The notes: generated by a model not told the origin, from the sequence alone. A DNA stretch of 64,000 nt from Rosistilla carotiformis (GCF_007753095.1 NZ_CP036348.1:6053411-6117410), one strand, 5' to 3'; positions 26,461 through 34,124 are shown, counted from the stretch's first letter. Numbers and translations: made by a program.

Positions 26461-26549
26461 CTCGATGTGGAGGTGCTGGCTATTGTTACACACGTTATAA
26501 TTGTGCCGTCGTCGATCACTTGGTTGACGTCAACGCCCGCGGGAAAAGC

Positions 26550-26639
26550 GGGGAACCATCCGATGCAACCGAGCGGCGAAGTCGGGCGTTTTGAAGTGGA
26601 TGATCAACCGTCGCCGCCGGTTGATCGGTAACGTTCGTC
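26550..26639 (+). other. attC5
   Basis: R'' GGGGAAC (26550-26556), R' GTTCGTC (26633-26639), 90 bp. CGGGGAAC matches the cassette 5 start GTTCCCCG. The left half (CCGAGCGGCGAAGTCGGGC) resembles attC11. Confidence 0.87.
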
Positions 26640-26675
26640 TCACTAAGCCCTAACATCGAATCGAGATGCATCCTG

Positions 26676-27176
26676 ATGTATGGAAACTGTTTCCGAATTT
26701 TCCTTCTTGCGCTTTCGATTATTTGCATGCAGGGGTGCAATGACGTTGCGAACCTCAAGATGGAACTTGATGGATCGCGTGACACAACGTTCGCATTCTG
26801 GGCTCGTTTACAACGAATTCAGTACGATGAAAATCCAGAGATCGTCAGACGGTTCGAAGCTTTGATGACTGCACTCTTGAGCGGCGAACGCGTTCCAGAA
26901 AAATTTTCAAGTATCGCTTCAAAGCATTCCCATGTAATTGAACAGCTAAACGGAATAGATGCTAACGGCGTCGATCCAGTCGCGACTGTTTATCGAGATC
27001 GACTTGTAGCGTCGCACCTAGCGTTGGCTAATCTGGTGCAAGATGGCGATTTCATCCAGGACCAGGATTCCAGGAAGTTCGCGATGAAGAATTACATTGA
27101 GACTTGGAATGATCGTTACAAAGTAATGAGTGATCTGAAGGAAAAATTCAACTGGGATTTCGACGTTGTCGAATAG
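26676..27176 (+). CDS. Cassette 6: predicted lipoprotein
   Basis: 166 residues. The signal FRIFLLALSIICMQGC ends in a lipobox (MQGC, acylated Cys21), so the product should be a lipoprotein processed by Lgt and LspA. The mature part is helical and charged (ENPEIVRRFEALMTALLSGE, NYIETWNDRYKVMSDLKEKF) with no recognised domain. Ordinary ATG start. Confidence 0.72.
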   Translation: MYGNCFRIFLLALSIICMQGCNDVANLKMELDGSRDTTFAFWARLQRIQYDENPEIVRRFEALMTALLSGERVPEKFSSIASKHSHVIEQLNGIDANGVDPVATVYRDRLVASHLALANLVQDGDFIQDQDSRKFAMKNYIETWNDRYKVMSDLKEKFNWDFDVVE

Positions 27177-27221
27177 CAGACTCGCGGCTACTTGCTGATC
27201 AACGCTCCTGCCGCAAGATGC

Positions 27222-27313
27222 GACGAACCATCGGTTGCAACGGAGCGGCGGTGGTTCGCGTTTCGGGAGTGGCGGAGTCTTTCGCCGCCGCCCCTTGAAC
27301 CGAAACGTTAGCC
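27222..27313 (+). other. attC6
   Basis: R'' GACGAAC (27222-27228), R' GTTAGCC (27307-27313), 92 bp. R'' is complementary to the cassette 6 start GTTCGTC. Same family as attC1 and attC7 (GGTTGCAACGGAG). Confidence 0.87.
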
Positions 27314-27402
27314 GGAATCAATAGCACGCGATGAACGCGGCTTCTGACCGGAATCGACACGCCAAACTCTTCGAGGTAGAATAGCACGCAAGGAGAATCG
27401 CG

Positions 27403-27621
27403 ATGTCACACACTGCTGAACCCGCAAAAACCGCTGCTAAGGCCATTCTTGATGCGCTGCCTGACGATGCGTCGTGGGAAGACGTGCAATACCACCTCTA
27501 CGTCCGCCAGCAAATTGACGCAGGCTTGGAGGACGATGCAACTGGCCGGCTTATTGACACCGATGAGATGCGAAGACGCCTAGCTGAACACAAGGCTCAA
27601 CGCGGAAAGGTTGCTGGTTGA
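27403..27621 (+). CDS. Cassette 7: antitoxin of a ParE/RelE-type module
   Basis: 72 residues. The core SWEDVQYHLYVRQQIDAGLEDDATGRLIDTDEM is the pattern of small antitoxins (addiction-module component type) that precede ParE/RelE toxins: a short helical domain followed by a basic tail. Its stop overlaps the toxin start (TTGA). Such antitoxins bind the toxin and usually the shared promoter. The 95 bases before the start are the likely place for a private promoter. Confidence 0.8.
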   Translation: MSHTAEPAKTAAKAILDALPDDASWEDVQYHLYVRQQIDAGLEDDATGRLIDTDEMRRRLAEHKAQRGKVAG

Positions 27622-27917
27622 AAGTTCGCTGGACAGAACGTGCATCTATGGATGCACTCGGAATCTACGACTACATTGCTGCCCAATCGCAAACGTACGC
27701 GGATTCCGTTTACGCGAGGATTCTTGCGCGTCCCGATCAACTACAGCGATTCCCGGACTCTGGCTCGATAGTTCCCGAATACAACCGCACTGACGTTCGC
27801 GAACTATTTGTTCATTCCTTTCGTCTCATCTATCGAATTGACGGTGACGAGGTGCGTGTACTCACTGTCATTCATGGCAGTCGACGGCTTTCACCAGAGA
27901 TCCCAGACGGCGGATAA
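27618..27917 (+). CDS. Cassette 7: ParE/RelE-family toxin
   Basis: 99 residues from a TTG overlapping the antitoxin stop. VRWTERASMDALGIYDYIAAQS, then RFPDSGSIVPEYNRTDVRELFVHSFRLIYRIDGDEVRVLTVIHGSR, is the ParE-superfamily beta/alpha pattern (shown in parts). ParE toxins poison DNA gyrase; RelE toxins cleave mRNA. The SFRLIYRI and HGSR segments favour ParE-like. Its stop is in the attC7 R'' box. Toxin-antitoxin cassettes are known to stabilise large integron arrays. Confidence 0.85.
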   Translation: MKVRWTERASMDALGIYDYIAAQSQTYADSVYARILARPDQLQRFPDSGSIVPEYNRTDVRELFVHSFRLIYRIDGDEVRVLTVIHGSRRLSPEIPDGG

Positions 27918-28004
27918 CCATCGGTTGCAACGGAGTGGCGGTGGCTAGCTCTTTCGTCTGCTTGCGTGTCGTTTACCGCCACCCGTTGAACCGTACCGTT
28001 ACCC
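27912..28004 (+). other. attC7
   Basis: R'' GGATAAC (27912-27918), R' GTTACCC (27998-28004), 93 bp. R'' pairs with the cassette 7 start GTTAGCC with one mismatch. It contains the toxin stop codon. Confidence 0.86.
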
Positions 28005-28011
28005 GACAGAA

Positions 28012-28638
28012 ATGATGGACGCCTATTGGTTTGAAACGCTACTCGCTTCAGACGACCCAGGGTCGCACTGGTGGGCTGCATGCCAACTGATGAACGCGGG
28101 CGTTGAGGGGTTGCCGCATCTCCCGCAATTGCTCGATTTGCGCGATCGCCTTGACCTGCCCTCGCAAACCGATACCCGTGAACGTGGGTTCGTGCTCTAC
28201 GCAACACGGTCTACTGGCACGATACTAAATGCTGCTGGATTTGACCACGACGATCAACTGCATGTTCGCGGTTGCCGATGGATAAACTCCGTTACTGACT
28301 GTGATGACATCGACATCGCTGCCATCGGGATCTGGGCGATTGGTGATCTCGGCACGCCTCCCCAATCGACAGTTGACCGACTACTCAATTGCGTGCAACA
28401 TGACGACCGATTTGATCCGTCAGGCCTGCATTCCCTTCGCTCAATTGCATTTCGCATGCTGGCACGCGTTGATCGCGCACTTGCGTCCAACCTTACTGAC
28501 ACACTCGCTTGCAACGAATACGCTTCCGCAATGTCCGCGTGGATCGCTGCTGCAAAAGCGCGTCCCGCCGGTCACTATGACCACGGCCCTGAACTCAAAG
28601 CCAAGCCCGCTTGGTTGCTTGCCCACAATGGCGGGTAA
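28012..28638 (+). CDS. Cassette 8: HEAT-like hypothetical protein
   Basis: 208 residues, soluble. Segments such as SHWWAACQLMNAGVEGLPHL, IGIWAIGDLGTPPQSTVDRL and LHSLRSIAFRMLARVDRAL look like HEAT-type helical pairs. No catalytic motif. The start is the ATG at 28012 or 28015, only eight bases into the cassette's non-attC part; the stop lies in the attC8 R'' box. Confidence 0.7.
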   Translation: MMDAYWFETLLASDDPGSHWWAACQLMNAGVEGLPHLPQLLDLRDRLDLPSQTDTRERGFVLYATRSTGTILNAAGFDHDDQLHVRGCRWINSVTDCDDIDIAAIGIWAIGDLGTPPQSTVDRLLNCVQHDDRFDPSGLHSLRSIAFRMLARVDRALASNLTDTLACNEYASAMSAWIAAAKARPAGHYDHGPELKAKPAWLLAHNGG

Positions 28639-28724
28639 CCATCCCGTGCACCGGAGCCGGGCTTGCGAGCGATTTGGCAATGGTTAACTTTTCACTCCCG
28701 GCCCGGTGACGGGCAACGTTCGTC
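28633..28724 (+). other. attC8
   Basis: R'' GGGTAAC (28633-28639), R' GTTCGTC (28718-28724), 92 bp. CGGGTAAC matches the cassette 8 start GTTACCCG. Same family as attC4 and attC13. Confidence 0.87.
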
Positions 28725-28745
28725 GCTCAAGCGAGATCCAAACGC

Positions 28746-29135
28746 ATGACAGATGACTCTGCGATTCGTGAACTTCAACGAACCTGGTTTCGTGCCACCG
28801 AGGACGGTGACATCGCCACAATCAGTGGACTGATGACCGACGATATTGTGTTCCTGACACCGGGAAGACCGCCGTTTGGACGGCAAGAGTTCATTGAGTC
28901 GTTCCAGGGCATGATCGACCACGTTGCCATGCATTGTAACGGGGAGTACGAGGAAATCATCGTGACTGGAGACTTCGCTTATGCCAGGGCTCGGCTTGAA
29001 ATCATCGTGACGCCAAAAAGCGGCGGTATCCCAAAACATCTATCGGGAAACACTTTGTCAATTCTTCGGCGATCCACTGACGGCAAATGGAAACTGTGTC
29101 GCGATGCGAACCTGCTGACGCCAAAGAGCAACTGA
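28746..29135 (+). CDS. Cassette 9: NTF2-like (DUF4440/SnoaL-type) protein
   Basis: 129 residues. The pattern MTDDSAIRELQRTWFRATEDGD, LMTDDIVFLTPGRPPFGRQEF, GDFAYARARLEIIV and RRSTDGKWKLCRDANL is the NTF2-like cone fold of DUF4440/ketosteroid-isomerase-like proteins (shown in parts). These are ligand-binding or small-molecule enzyme scaffolds; no substrate is implied. Compare the non-cassette NTF2-like protein at 49.2 kb. Confidence 0.82.
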   Translation: MTDDSAIRELQRTWFRATEDGDIATISGLMTDDIVFLTPGRPPFGRQEFIESFQGMIDHVAMHCNGEYEEIIVTGDFAYARARLEIIVTPKSGGIPKHLSGNTLSILRRSTDGKWKLCRDANLLTPKSN

Positions 29136-29150
29136 AACAAACGAAGACGC

Positions 29151-29241
29151 GACGAACCAAAAAATGCACCCGAATTGCCGATCGGGCGTTACCTCAAATC
29201 AAAGTCATTTGGCGGCAACCGGGTGATTTTGGTCGTTCGTC
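29151..29241 (+). other. attC9
   Basis: R'' GACGAAC (29151-29157), R' GTTCGTC (29235-29241), 91 bp. Nine bases GCGACGAAC match the cassette 9 start GTTCGTCGC. Nearly identical to attC10. Confidence 0.9.
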
Positions 29242-29342
29242 AAAACTCGGCATTTTCTATGGTCAGTACATTAAAGTCTCGGCTTTCTCGCTCATTGTTG
29301 GGATTAACCGGCAAGTCGCTACCAACCGTAGCTGACAAGCAC

Positions 29343-30107
29343 ATGGATGCGTTCCCCGTTCATTTCACCAGTCCACCGACCAAGCCGGGATGCGTCATAG
29401 CGTTGGAAGCTTGGTTGGATGCCGGCAATCAGTTGCTTGGTGCACGATGGGATTTTGCGAACAACTATGACGGTCGTCCTACATGGCCAAACTTTAAGAA
29501 CGAGTGGAGAGAAGCAGTTGCCGCTGAACAAAAAGCATACGACAAACTCAATCTTTGCATTGAGGGCATGTCGTTTTTCTCGAAAACGCCACGAGTCACC
29601 CTCCTGCGTATTATTGACACTCGACGCGCTTTGGACGCGGATGAGCAAACCCTATTCAACGACAAATGGAACCAACTTCGCGGATCGCTCGCTACGAGCC
29701 TTGTTCTGGCGACTGAAGCTGCTCACAAGGATGTTCGACCCTGGGGCGATTCGGGACATTCTCCAGTTCACCGGCGCGGGGCATCCGGACATCTCGCCTG
29801 CCATGATTGCAAATATACGCTCTACATCGGCAAGGTGATGCACGGTCCCGATGACAGGCCAGACGGGTTTGGCCACGGTAATTTTGCGCCGCAAGATCTT
29901 TCAAAACTGATTGAGGCATTCATTGCAATTCATCTTCCACATCGCATCGAAATTATTCCAGAACAGGATTTTGACCTACGCGACTGGACTGGGTACGATG
30001 CACTTAGGCCAATGCCCACCGTTACTACAGCAATAGCGAAGGCCCGTTTGATAACGGTGGGTCCAATTAAATTGCGCATCGAACCGTTTGAAGATCCACT
30101 AACGTAG
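29343..30107 (+). CDS. Cassette 10: hypothetical protein
   Basis: 254 residues from the ATG at 29343; an in-frame ATG at 29259 would add 28. Soluble, with helical regions (FKNEWREAVAAEQKAYDKLN, LRGSLATSLVLATEAAHKDV). A cysteine pair HLACHDCKYTLYIG could be a metal site. I do not recognise the family. It is the longest intact gene in the middle of the array. Confidence 0.65.
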   Translation: MDAFPVHFTSPPTKPGCVIALEAWLDAGNQLLGARWDFANNYDGRPTWPNFKNEWREAVAAEQKAYDKLNLCIEGMSFFSKTPRVTLLRIIDTRRALDADEQTLFNDKWNQLRGSLATSLVLATEAAHKDVRPWGDSGHSPVHRRGASGHLACHDCKYTLYIGKVMHGPDDRPDGFGHGNFAPQDLSKLIEAFIAIHLPHRIEIIPEQDFDLRDWTGYDALRPMPTVTTAIAKARLITVGPIKLRIEPFEDPLT

Positions 30108-30125
30108 CCGGTACAATCAAATGCG

Positions 30126-30216
30126 GACGAACAAAAAGATGCACCCGAGTTGCCGATCGGGCGTTCCCTTTAACCAAAGTCTCTTGGCGGCAACCGGGTG
30201 ATTTTAGGCGTTCGAT
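30126..30216 (+). other. attC10
   Basis: R'' GACGAAC (30126-30132), R' GTTCGAT (30210-30216), 91 bp. R'' matches the cassette 10 start GTTCGTC. Centre almost identical to attC9 (GCACCCGA, TTGGCGGCAACCGGGTGATT). Confidence 0.9.
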
Positions 30217-30530
30217 CAAAGTACTGAACCACGCATCGCACACCTGACTACATGCTCGATCAACTTGAATCTGAAGTCTTCTCCGCTATTCGCGACCAAT
30301 TGGGTATCGCTACTCCGATTTCTTTGCTGCTAGGAACTTCCGAAATTGAACGGGTCCACAGTGGCGTTGGACGTTTCAAGAATTTTTCAATGAACAACGA
30401 TGCGTTTCGAGTGGTCAGAGACGTCGCAGGAAAGCGAGTTGTCGATGATCCGTATATCGAAAGCCCAGATTGGAGCACGGCGCGTGTGGGATGCCCCAGT
30501 TTTCTGCACCAGGCGTTATGAAAGATTGGG

Positions 30531-31367
30531 TTAGGAAACAGGGGTGGGTGATTCGCAGTGCTGCTGGAGTGAGGCCGTAGGCCGAACGGAAGCAGCACTG
30601 CGATGCGCGAACTCTGATGGGGTTAGATAGCCAAGCGAACTGTGCGGGCGCTGGGTGTTGAAGTCCTCCCGCCAAGCTCGTGCTTTCATCCGTGTGTCGT
30701 CTTCATTGATCAAATCCGTTTGATGCAGATACTCGTCACGAAGCCGGCTGTTGAAACTCTCGCAGACACCGTTCTGCCATGGCGAGCCAGGTTCGATGTA
30801 AAGGATCTCAACGCCAATCTTTGCCAGCCATTGCTTGATCGCTGTCGAGATGAACTCGGGGCCGTTATCGCAACGAAGTCGTTTCGGAACGCCGTGCATT
30901 GCAAACAGCTCAGCCAGCGTGTCGATCGCATCTTCGCTCGTGATACTGCGGCCGACCTTGATCGTCAGGCATTGCCGCGTGTACTCATCGACGATGTTCA
31001 AGAAGCGAATCGTTCGTCCATCAAGTGTCGACGATTGCACGAAATCCCAGCTCCAAACATCGTGAACAAAACCTGCCGCTTGAACGTCGCATGCATTGCC
31101 TCGGACGCCAGTAGCACGCTTTTTGCGACGCTTTTGTGGCACCTTCAGCCCCGATGCTCTCCAAAGCCGATACATTTTTTTCCTGTTAATAGTCTCACCG
31201 TCGCGGCGAAGAAGTTGGCAGATACGTCGATACCCCCAGCGAGGACGCTCGCGAACAAAGTGAAGAATTCGCTTCGTCAGTCGCTCGTCTTCGTCTTTGG
31301 GTTTCCCCTCAAATCGCTGGCTCGATCGCGGTTGGTCGAGCACGCGGCAGGCACGTCGTTGCGACAC
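30531..31367 (-). CDS. IS3-family transposase OrfB
   Basis: 278 residues shown from a GTG; the true product is probably an OrfAB fusion made by -1 frameshifting. The rve integrase core has D in WSWDFVQ, D in RCDNGPEF and E in ESFNSRLRDEYL, the DDE triad spacing of IS3 elements, preceded by the HTH_21-like RPRWGYRRICQLLRR. It catalyses cut-and-circularise transposition. It appears intact. Confidence 0.92.
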   Translation of the reverse strand: MSQRRACRVLDQPRSSQRFEGKPKDEDERLTKRILHFVRERPRWGYRRICQLLRRDGETINRKKMYRLWRASGLKVPQKRRKKRATGVRGNACDVQAAGFVHDVWSWDFVQSSTLDGRTIRFLNIVDEYTRQCLTIKVGRSITSEDAIDTLAELFAMHGVPKRLRCDNGPEFISTAIKQWLAKIGVEILYIEPGSPWQNGVCESFNSRLRDEYLHQTDLINEDDTRMKARAWREDFNTQRPHSSLGYLTPSEFAHRSAASVRPTASLQQHCESPTPVS

Positions 31368-31420
31368 AGCGAACTTCTGTTGAAGCTCTGCTACTGCCGC
31401 GCGTCGCGATCGAGGGGTCG

Positions 31421-31702
31421 TCAGTTTCCCTTGGTGATTTCCTTCAGCATCGAAATATCCAAAGCTTGGTCGGCCACAATCTTCTTGAGTCGGTTGTTCT
31501 CCTCCTCAAGTGCCCTAAGACGCTTGGCCTCTTCGCTCTTCATGCCGCCATACTGGCTCCGCCAGCGGCTCAGCGTGGCCTCGCTAACTTCCAGTGCTTG
31601 GAGAACCTCACCCACGCTCTTGTCGGCGGCAAGCATGGCATCCGCGTCACGCAGCTTCTTGATGATCTGTTCGGGTGAATGTCGTCGTCGTTTCTTGCTC
31701 AT
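31421..31702 (-). CDS. IS3-family transposase OrfA
   Basis: 93 residues with a helix-turn-helix (RHSPEQIIKKLRDAD ... ALEVSEATLSRWRSQYGGM) and a leucine-zipper-like C-terminus (EEENNRLKKIVADQALDISM). It ends EITKGN just before the orfB frame, which is open across the junction. OrfA binds the terminal inverted repeats. It appears intact. Confidence 0.92.
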   Translation of the reverse strand: MSKKRRRHSPEQIIKKLRDADAMLAADKSVGEVLQALEVSEATLSRWRSQYGGMKSEEAKRLRALEEENNRLKKIVADQALDISMLKEITKGN

Positions 31703-31905
31703 GGAAAATCCTTTGCCGGAATTGGCTCTAGACTTTCATAACACCTGGATCAGGTTTTGGGGAGCATTCCACGTGCAGCTTGCTATTCCTGGATTGGCCA
31801 GCGGACTGTACTCTGGAGTTTGCCGCGTTTGGCAACACGTTTCTCGAATCGCTGATCAATTATCGCTTATTGGACTTCCCCAGCATTCCTGAAGACTCAA
31901 AGAGC

Positions 31906-31997
31906 GAATAACCATGCCGTGCACCTGAGCGGCGAAGTCGGGCTTTTTTTTCAATGGTTAATTTCTCGTCGTCGCCAGGTGACGGCCAACGCTATGC
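31906..31997 (+). other. attC11, with mutated R' crossover
   Basis: R'' GAATAAC (31906-31912), R' GCTATGC (31991-31997), 92 bp. The otherwise invariant GTT is GCT here. The R'' of cassette 12 (GACGCATAAC) shows the original start was GTTATGCGTC, so a T-to-C change hit the recombination core. R'' does not match the start of cassette 11 (GTTCGAT). Centre resembles attC5. Confidence 0.82.
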
Positions 31998-32021
31998 GTC
32001 TTGGTGGAGGCCTCAATCAGA

Positions 32022-32729
32022 ATGCTTTGCCGACATGAGCGACTACCTTTCGACAAATCCACACGCCGTGTGAGCCTGTTCTCGCTAAAGAACCGTGGAG
32101 AGCCCGATGATGTTGTCGTCTATTGCTCAGACGGCCAAAGCATTGGGGCGTTCGCTCAACAATTCTTTAACGCATTTGGAGCTGACTGCTTTTGGTTCGT
32201 CGGGGTAGATTGCTCGACCGAACACCGTAATGCGGAATACGTGATCGGTCGAGACGACTCCATTTTCGAGATGCATGAATGCTTTTTTGTAAACACGGTT
32301 GTGGATTGGGCAACTAAAGCGATTGGTATACAACATTCGCGCGGTCAATCAGCTGTTTTCGGATATTCATGCGGTGGAGCGTTTGCCGCTTCGATTGGAA
32401 TACGGCATCCAGATGTTTATGGAACCATTTTTGCTTTCTCGATTGCGGGTAGGCCAATCACAAATTTTGACGCTAAGCCGGAGGCAGATTTGTCGGAGCT
32501 AAGTTTTTGCTTTCGGTCCGGATCACGAGAACCGAAGGGGATGCGTAGCTACATGAAGCGTCTCGAAAATTGGCTTCGTTCTGCCGATGTTCAGGTTAAC
32601 AACAAGACGCTTGCTGGTGGACACGAATTTGCGCTTTGGTCTGCTGGATTAAACGAATCAATTTCAGCCGCGTACGAGTTGACGCATAACAACGCGGTGA
32701 ACCACAGCCGCCGACAGCGTGGTTTTTGA
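32022..32729 (+). CDS. Cassette 12: alpha/beta hydrolase (esterase-like)
   Basis: 235 residues from the ATG at 32022 (TTG and GTG starts lie just upstream). Pattern of serine esterases of the enterochelin-esterase/D type: VVVYCSDGQSIGAFAQQF, nucleophile motif GYSCGGAFAASIGIRHPDVY, and a C-terminal histidine in LAGGHEFALWSAGLNESI. The nucleophile elbow reads G-Y-S-C-G-G. Cytosolic, no signal. The frame runs into attC12 before its TGA, so the last 13 residues are encoded by the recombination site. Confidence 0.78.
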   Translation: MLCRHERLPFDKSTRRVSLFSLKNRGEPDDVVVYCSDGQSIGAFAQQFFNAFGADCFWFVGVDCSTEHRNAEYVIGRDDSIFEMHECFFVNTVVDWATKAIGIQHSRGQSAVFGYSCGGAFAASIGIRHPDVYGTIFAFSIAGRPITNFDAKPEADLSELSFCFRSGSREPKGMRSYMKRLENWLRSADVQVNNKTLAGGHEFALWSAGLNESISAAYELTHNNAVNHSRRQRGF

Positions 32730-32774
32730 AATCATAGTTTCTTGGCGGCGACTCGGTTACCGACAGCGTTATCC
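32684..32774 (+). other. attC12
   Basis: R'' GCATAAC (32684-32690), R' GTTATCC (32768-32774), 91 bp. GACGCATAAC pairs with the cassette 12 start GCTATGCGTC with a single mismatch. The hydrolase gene ends inside this site. Confidence 0.86.
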
Positions 32775-32808
32775 GACTGCAATCCACTCACAAAACTTGG
32801 CCTAGATT

Positions 32809-33318
32809 TTGCGTTTCACTCTTACGCACTGCTTGACCGCCATTCTGATTCTCGCGGTCGGCATGGGCATGTACGCGAACCATATGCGCCACCAGCGCGA
32901 AGTTCATTCTCTCCGTCAGTCAATCAACGATTCGCGTGGTATTCTACACGCAATCGAATATGGTCGTGCGAATCTTCAACTAATCGGGATAAATCCCGAC
33001 GTATGGGATGACCGAGATTGCTCCAAGTTCTTGAAGCACGAACTTGCGGTCGCGATACTTGAGCATTGGCGGGACCAAGACGCGATTGACCACATCATTG
33101 GAACGCCCGGCTACGCGTTGGACTTCGCCTCAGATGCGCTTTCGTTCTTTAACTGTAAATCCGCACATGATTTCGCAAAGATATGTCGCAACCAGCTTTC
33201 GGTCTACCCAAGCGACGAATTGCGGCACTCGGTCGCAATGCTCTCCGATGCCGAAATTGCGTCACTTGATACATTCATTCGTGCTGCGACGTCATTGCAG
33301 TCCAAAGCCGGCGGATAA
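32809..33318 (+). CDS. Cassette 13: membrane-anchored hypothetical protein
   Basis: 169 residues from a TTG start. N-terminal RFTLTHCLTAILILAVGMGM is a single membrane anchor of planctomycete type; the rest is soluble and helical with an HDFAKICRNQLSVYPSDELR stretch. No family recognised. The TAA lies in the attC13 R'' box. Confidence 0.7.
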   Translation: MRFTLTHCLTAILILAVGMGMYANHMRHQREVHSLRQSINDSRGILHAIEYGRANLQLIGINPDVWDDRDCSKFLKHELAVAILEHWRDQDAIDHIIGTPGYALDFASDALSFFNCKSAHDFAKICRNQLSVYPSDELRHSVAMLSDAEIASLDTFIRAATSLQSKAGG

Positions 33319-33405
33319 CCATGGCATTCACACGGAGTGGGGCTTGCGGCCGAGTTTGAAATGGACAACTTTACTCTCCCCGCTCGGTGATCACCTCCGT
33401 TGCGC
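33313..33405 (+). other. attC13
   Basis: R'' GGATAAC (33313-33319), R' GTTGCGC (33399-33405), 93 bp. CGGATAAC matches the cassette 13 start GTTATCCG. Same family as attC4 and attC8. Confidence 0.88.
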
Positions 33406-33416
33406 GGAATTAAAAC

Positions 33417-33746
33417 ATGTCTGATTCCGAGGAATACATCCCGCTCTCAGAACGTCTACAGCAGGACGTATGGCACGACAACTTCGTGCCTAAATACTCC
33501 GCACTCGCATCGGCAAAGCCAAGTAAACTCGTCTTGATTGGCGTCTGGTTAATCTTTGCTCCGATGGCATTGCTCTCCCTTATTCCTCCTGTACTGTGGA
33601 TACTGTCGGGCGCGACGGATGAAGAACGAGCCATTGTGTTGATCCTGGTCTTCATGCTCGCTTCCGTAATCCTATATGCTCAGACGAAGCGTTACCGGAT
33701 CGCTAAATTGCATCCGGACACCGAAGACGAAGATACCGGGCCATAA
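33417..33746 (+). CDS. Cassette 14: two-TM small membrane protein
   Basis: 109 residues, acidic N-terminus (SDSEEYIPLSERLQQDVW), two TM segments (LVLIGVWLIFAPMALLSLIPPVLWIL and AIVLILVFMLASVILYAQ, shown in part) and a charged tail. No family recognised. About 270 bases of sequence without a convincing gene follow before the degraded attC14, containing the fragment MADTGMREGDIKTLFDEQ in a short open frame. Confidence 0.68.
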   Translation: MSDSEEYIPLSERLQQDVWHDNFVPKYSALASAKPSKLVLIGVWLIFAPMALLSLIPPVLWILSGATDEERAIVLILVFMLASVILYAQTKRYRIAKLHPDTEDEDTGP

Positions 33747-34012
33747 TCCAGGTGAAGGCGAAACAAAGCTGTTACGACAACGCGGATAGTTGTCAAATCC
33801 GCGCCGTTGTTCTCAATACCGACATGGCTGACACCGGGATGAGAGAGGGCGACATCAAAACGCTATTCGATGAACAGTGAGTGGAGCGTTTCCAGCAATT
33901 CCTGGGACTGACTCGAGAGAAGAAGGCTGCGGATGTCGTCAGGCCTTCAATTCAGCGTAAAGATACGACGCATGTTAATGACGTCACATTGAAATCAGCT
34001 GCAAATCAATCA

Positions 34013-34111
34013 GATTAACCATACAATATTGGCGTGCACGCGGAGCATGGCTTGCAAGCTTCCACAAATCGAGCGTCACCTCTCCGCACCCGCTGACGAC
34101 TGCCGTAACCC
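34013..34111 (+). other. attC14, degraded
   Basis: R'' GATTAAC (34013-34019), R' GTAACCC (34105-34111), 99 bp, with internal TGCACGCGGAG typical of this array. The R' core is GTA instead of GTT. R'' does not match the cassette 14 start (GTTGCGC), so the intervening boundary has been lost or rearranged. Confidence 0.6.
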
Positions 34112-34124
34112 GATTCAAAACATA

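Larger units (their letters stand above)
30504..31753 (-). mobile_element. IS3-family insertion sequence, 1250 bp
   Basis: Imperfect terminal inverted repeats of 21 bp share CCAGG[C/T]GTTATGAAAG and begin with CTG at both ends (30504-30524 and 31733-31753). The flanking direct repeat GTTTT (30499-30503 and 31754-31758) is the likely target duplication; TTTT is possible because of the shared G. Two overlapping-frame genes, orfA and orfB, are read on the minus strand. A 12-bp stem (CGCAGTGCTGCT) surrounds the orfB 3' end near 30555-30605. Confidence 0.9.
30252..31911 (+). pseudogene. Cassette 11 gene interrupted by an IS3 element
   Basis: The 5' part is 30252-30503 and the 3' part 31759-31911. 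Removing the IS (30504-31753) and one copy of GTTTT joins them in frame: ...VGCPSF|GEHSTCSLLFLDW... through to ...SIPEDSKSE and a TAA in the attC11 R'' box. The rebuilt product has about 134 residues, starts MLDQLESEVFSAIRDQLGI and has no recognised domain. Without repair the 5' part ends after about ten residues of IS sequence. The intact rejoined frame suggests the insertion is recent. Confidence 0.85.

Noticed and set aside
30642-31892. 416-codon plus-strand frame covering the IS3 element
   Set aside because: Antisense to intact orfA/orfB and crosses both IS ends.
33747-34012. Possible transposase remnant after cassette 14
   Set aside because: Only short open frames (MADTGMREGDIKTLFDEQ) and no recognisable transposase motif or repeats.
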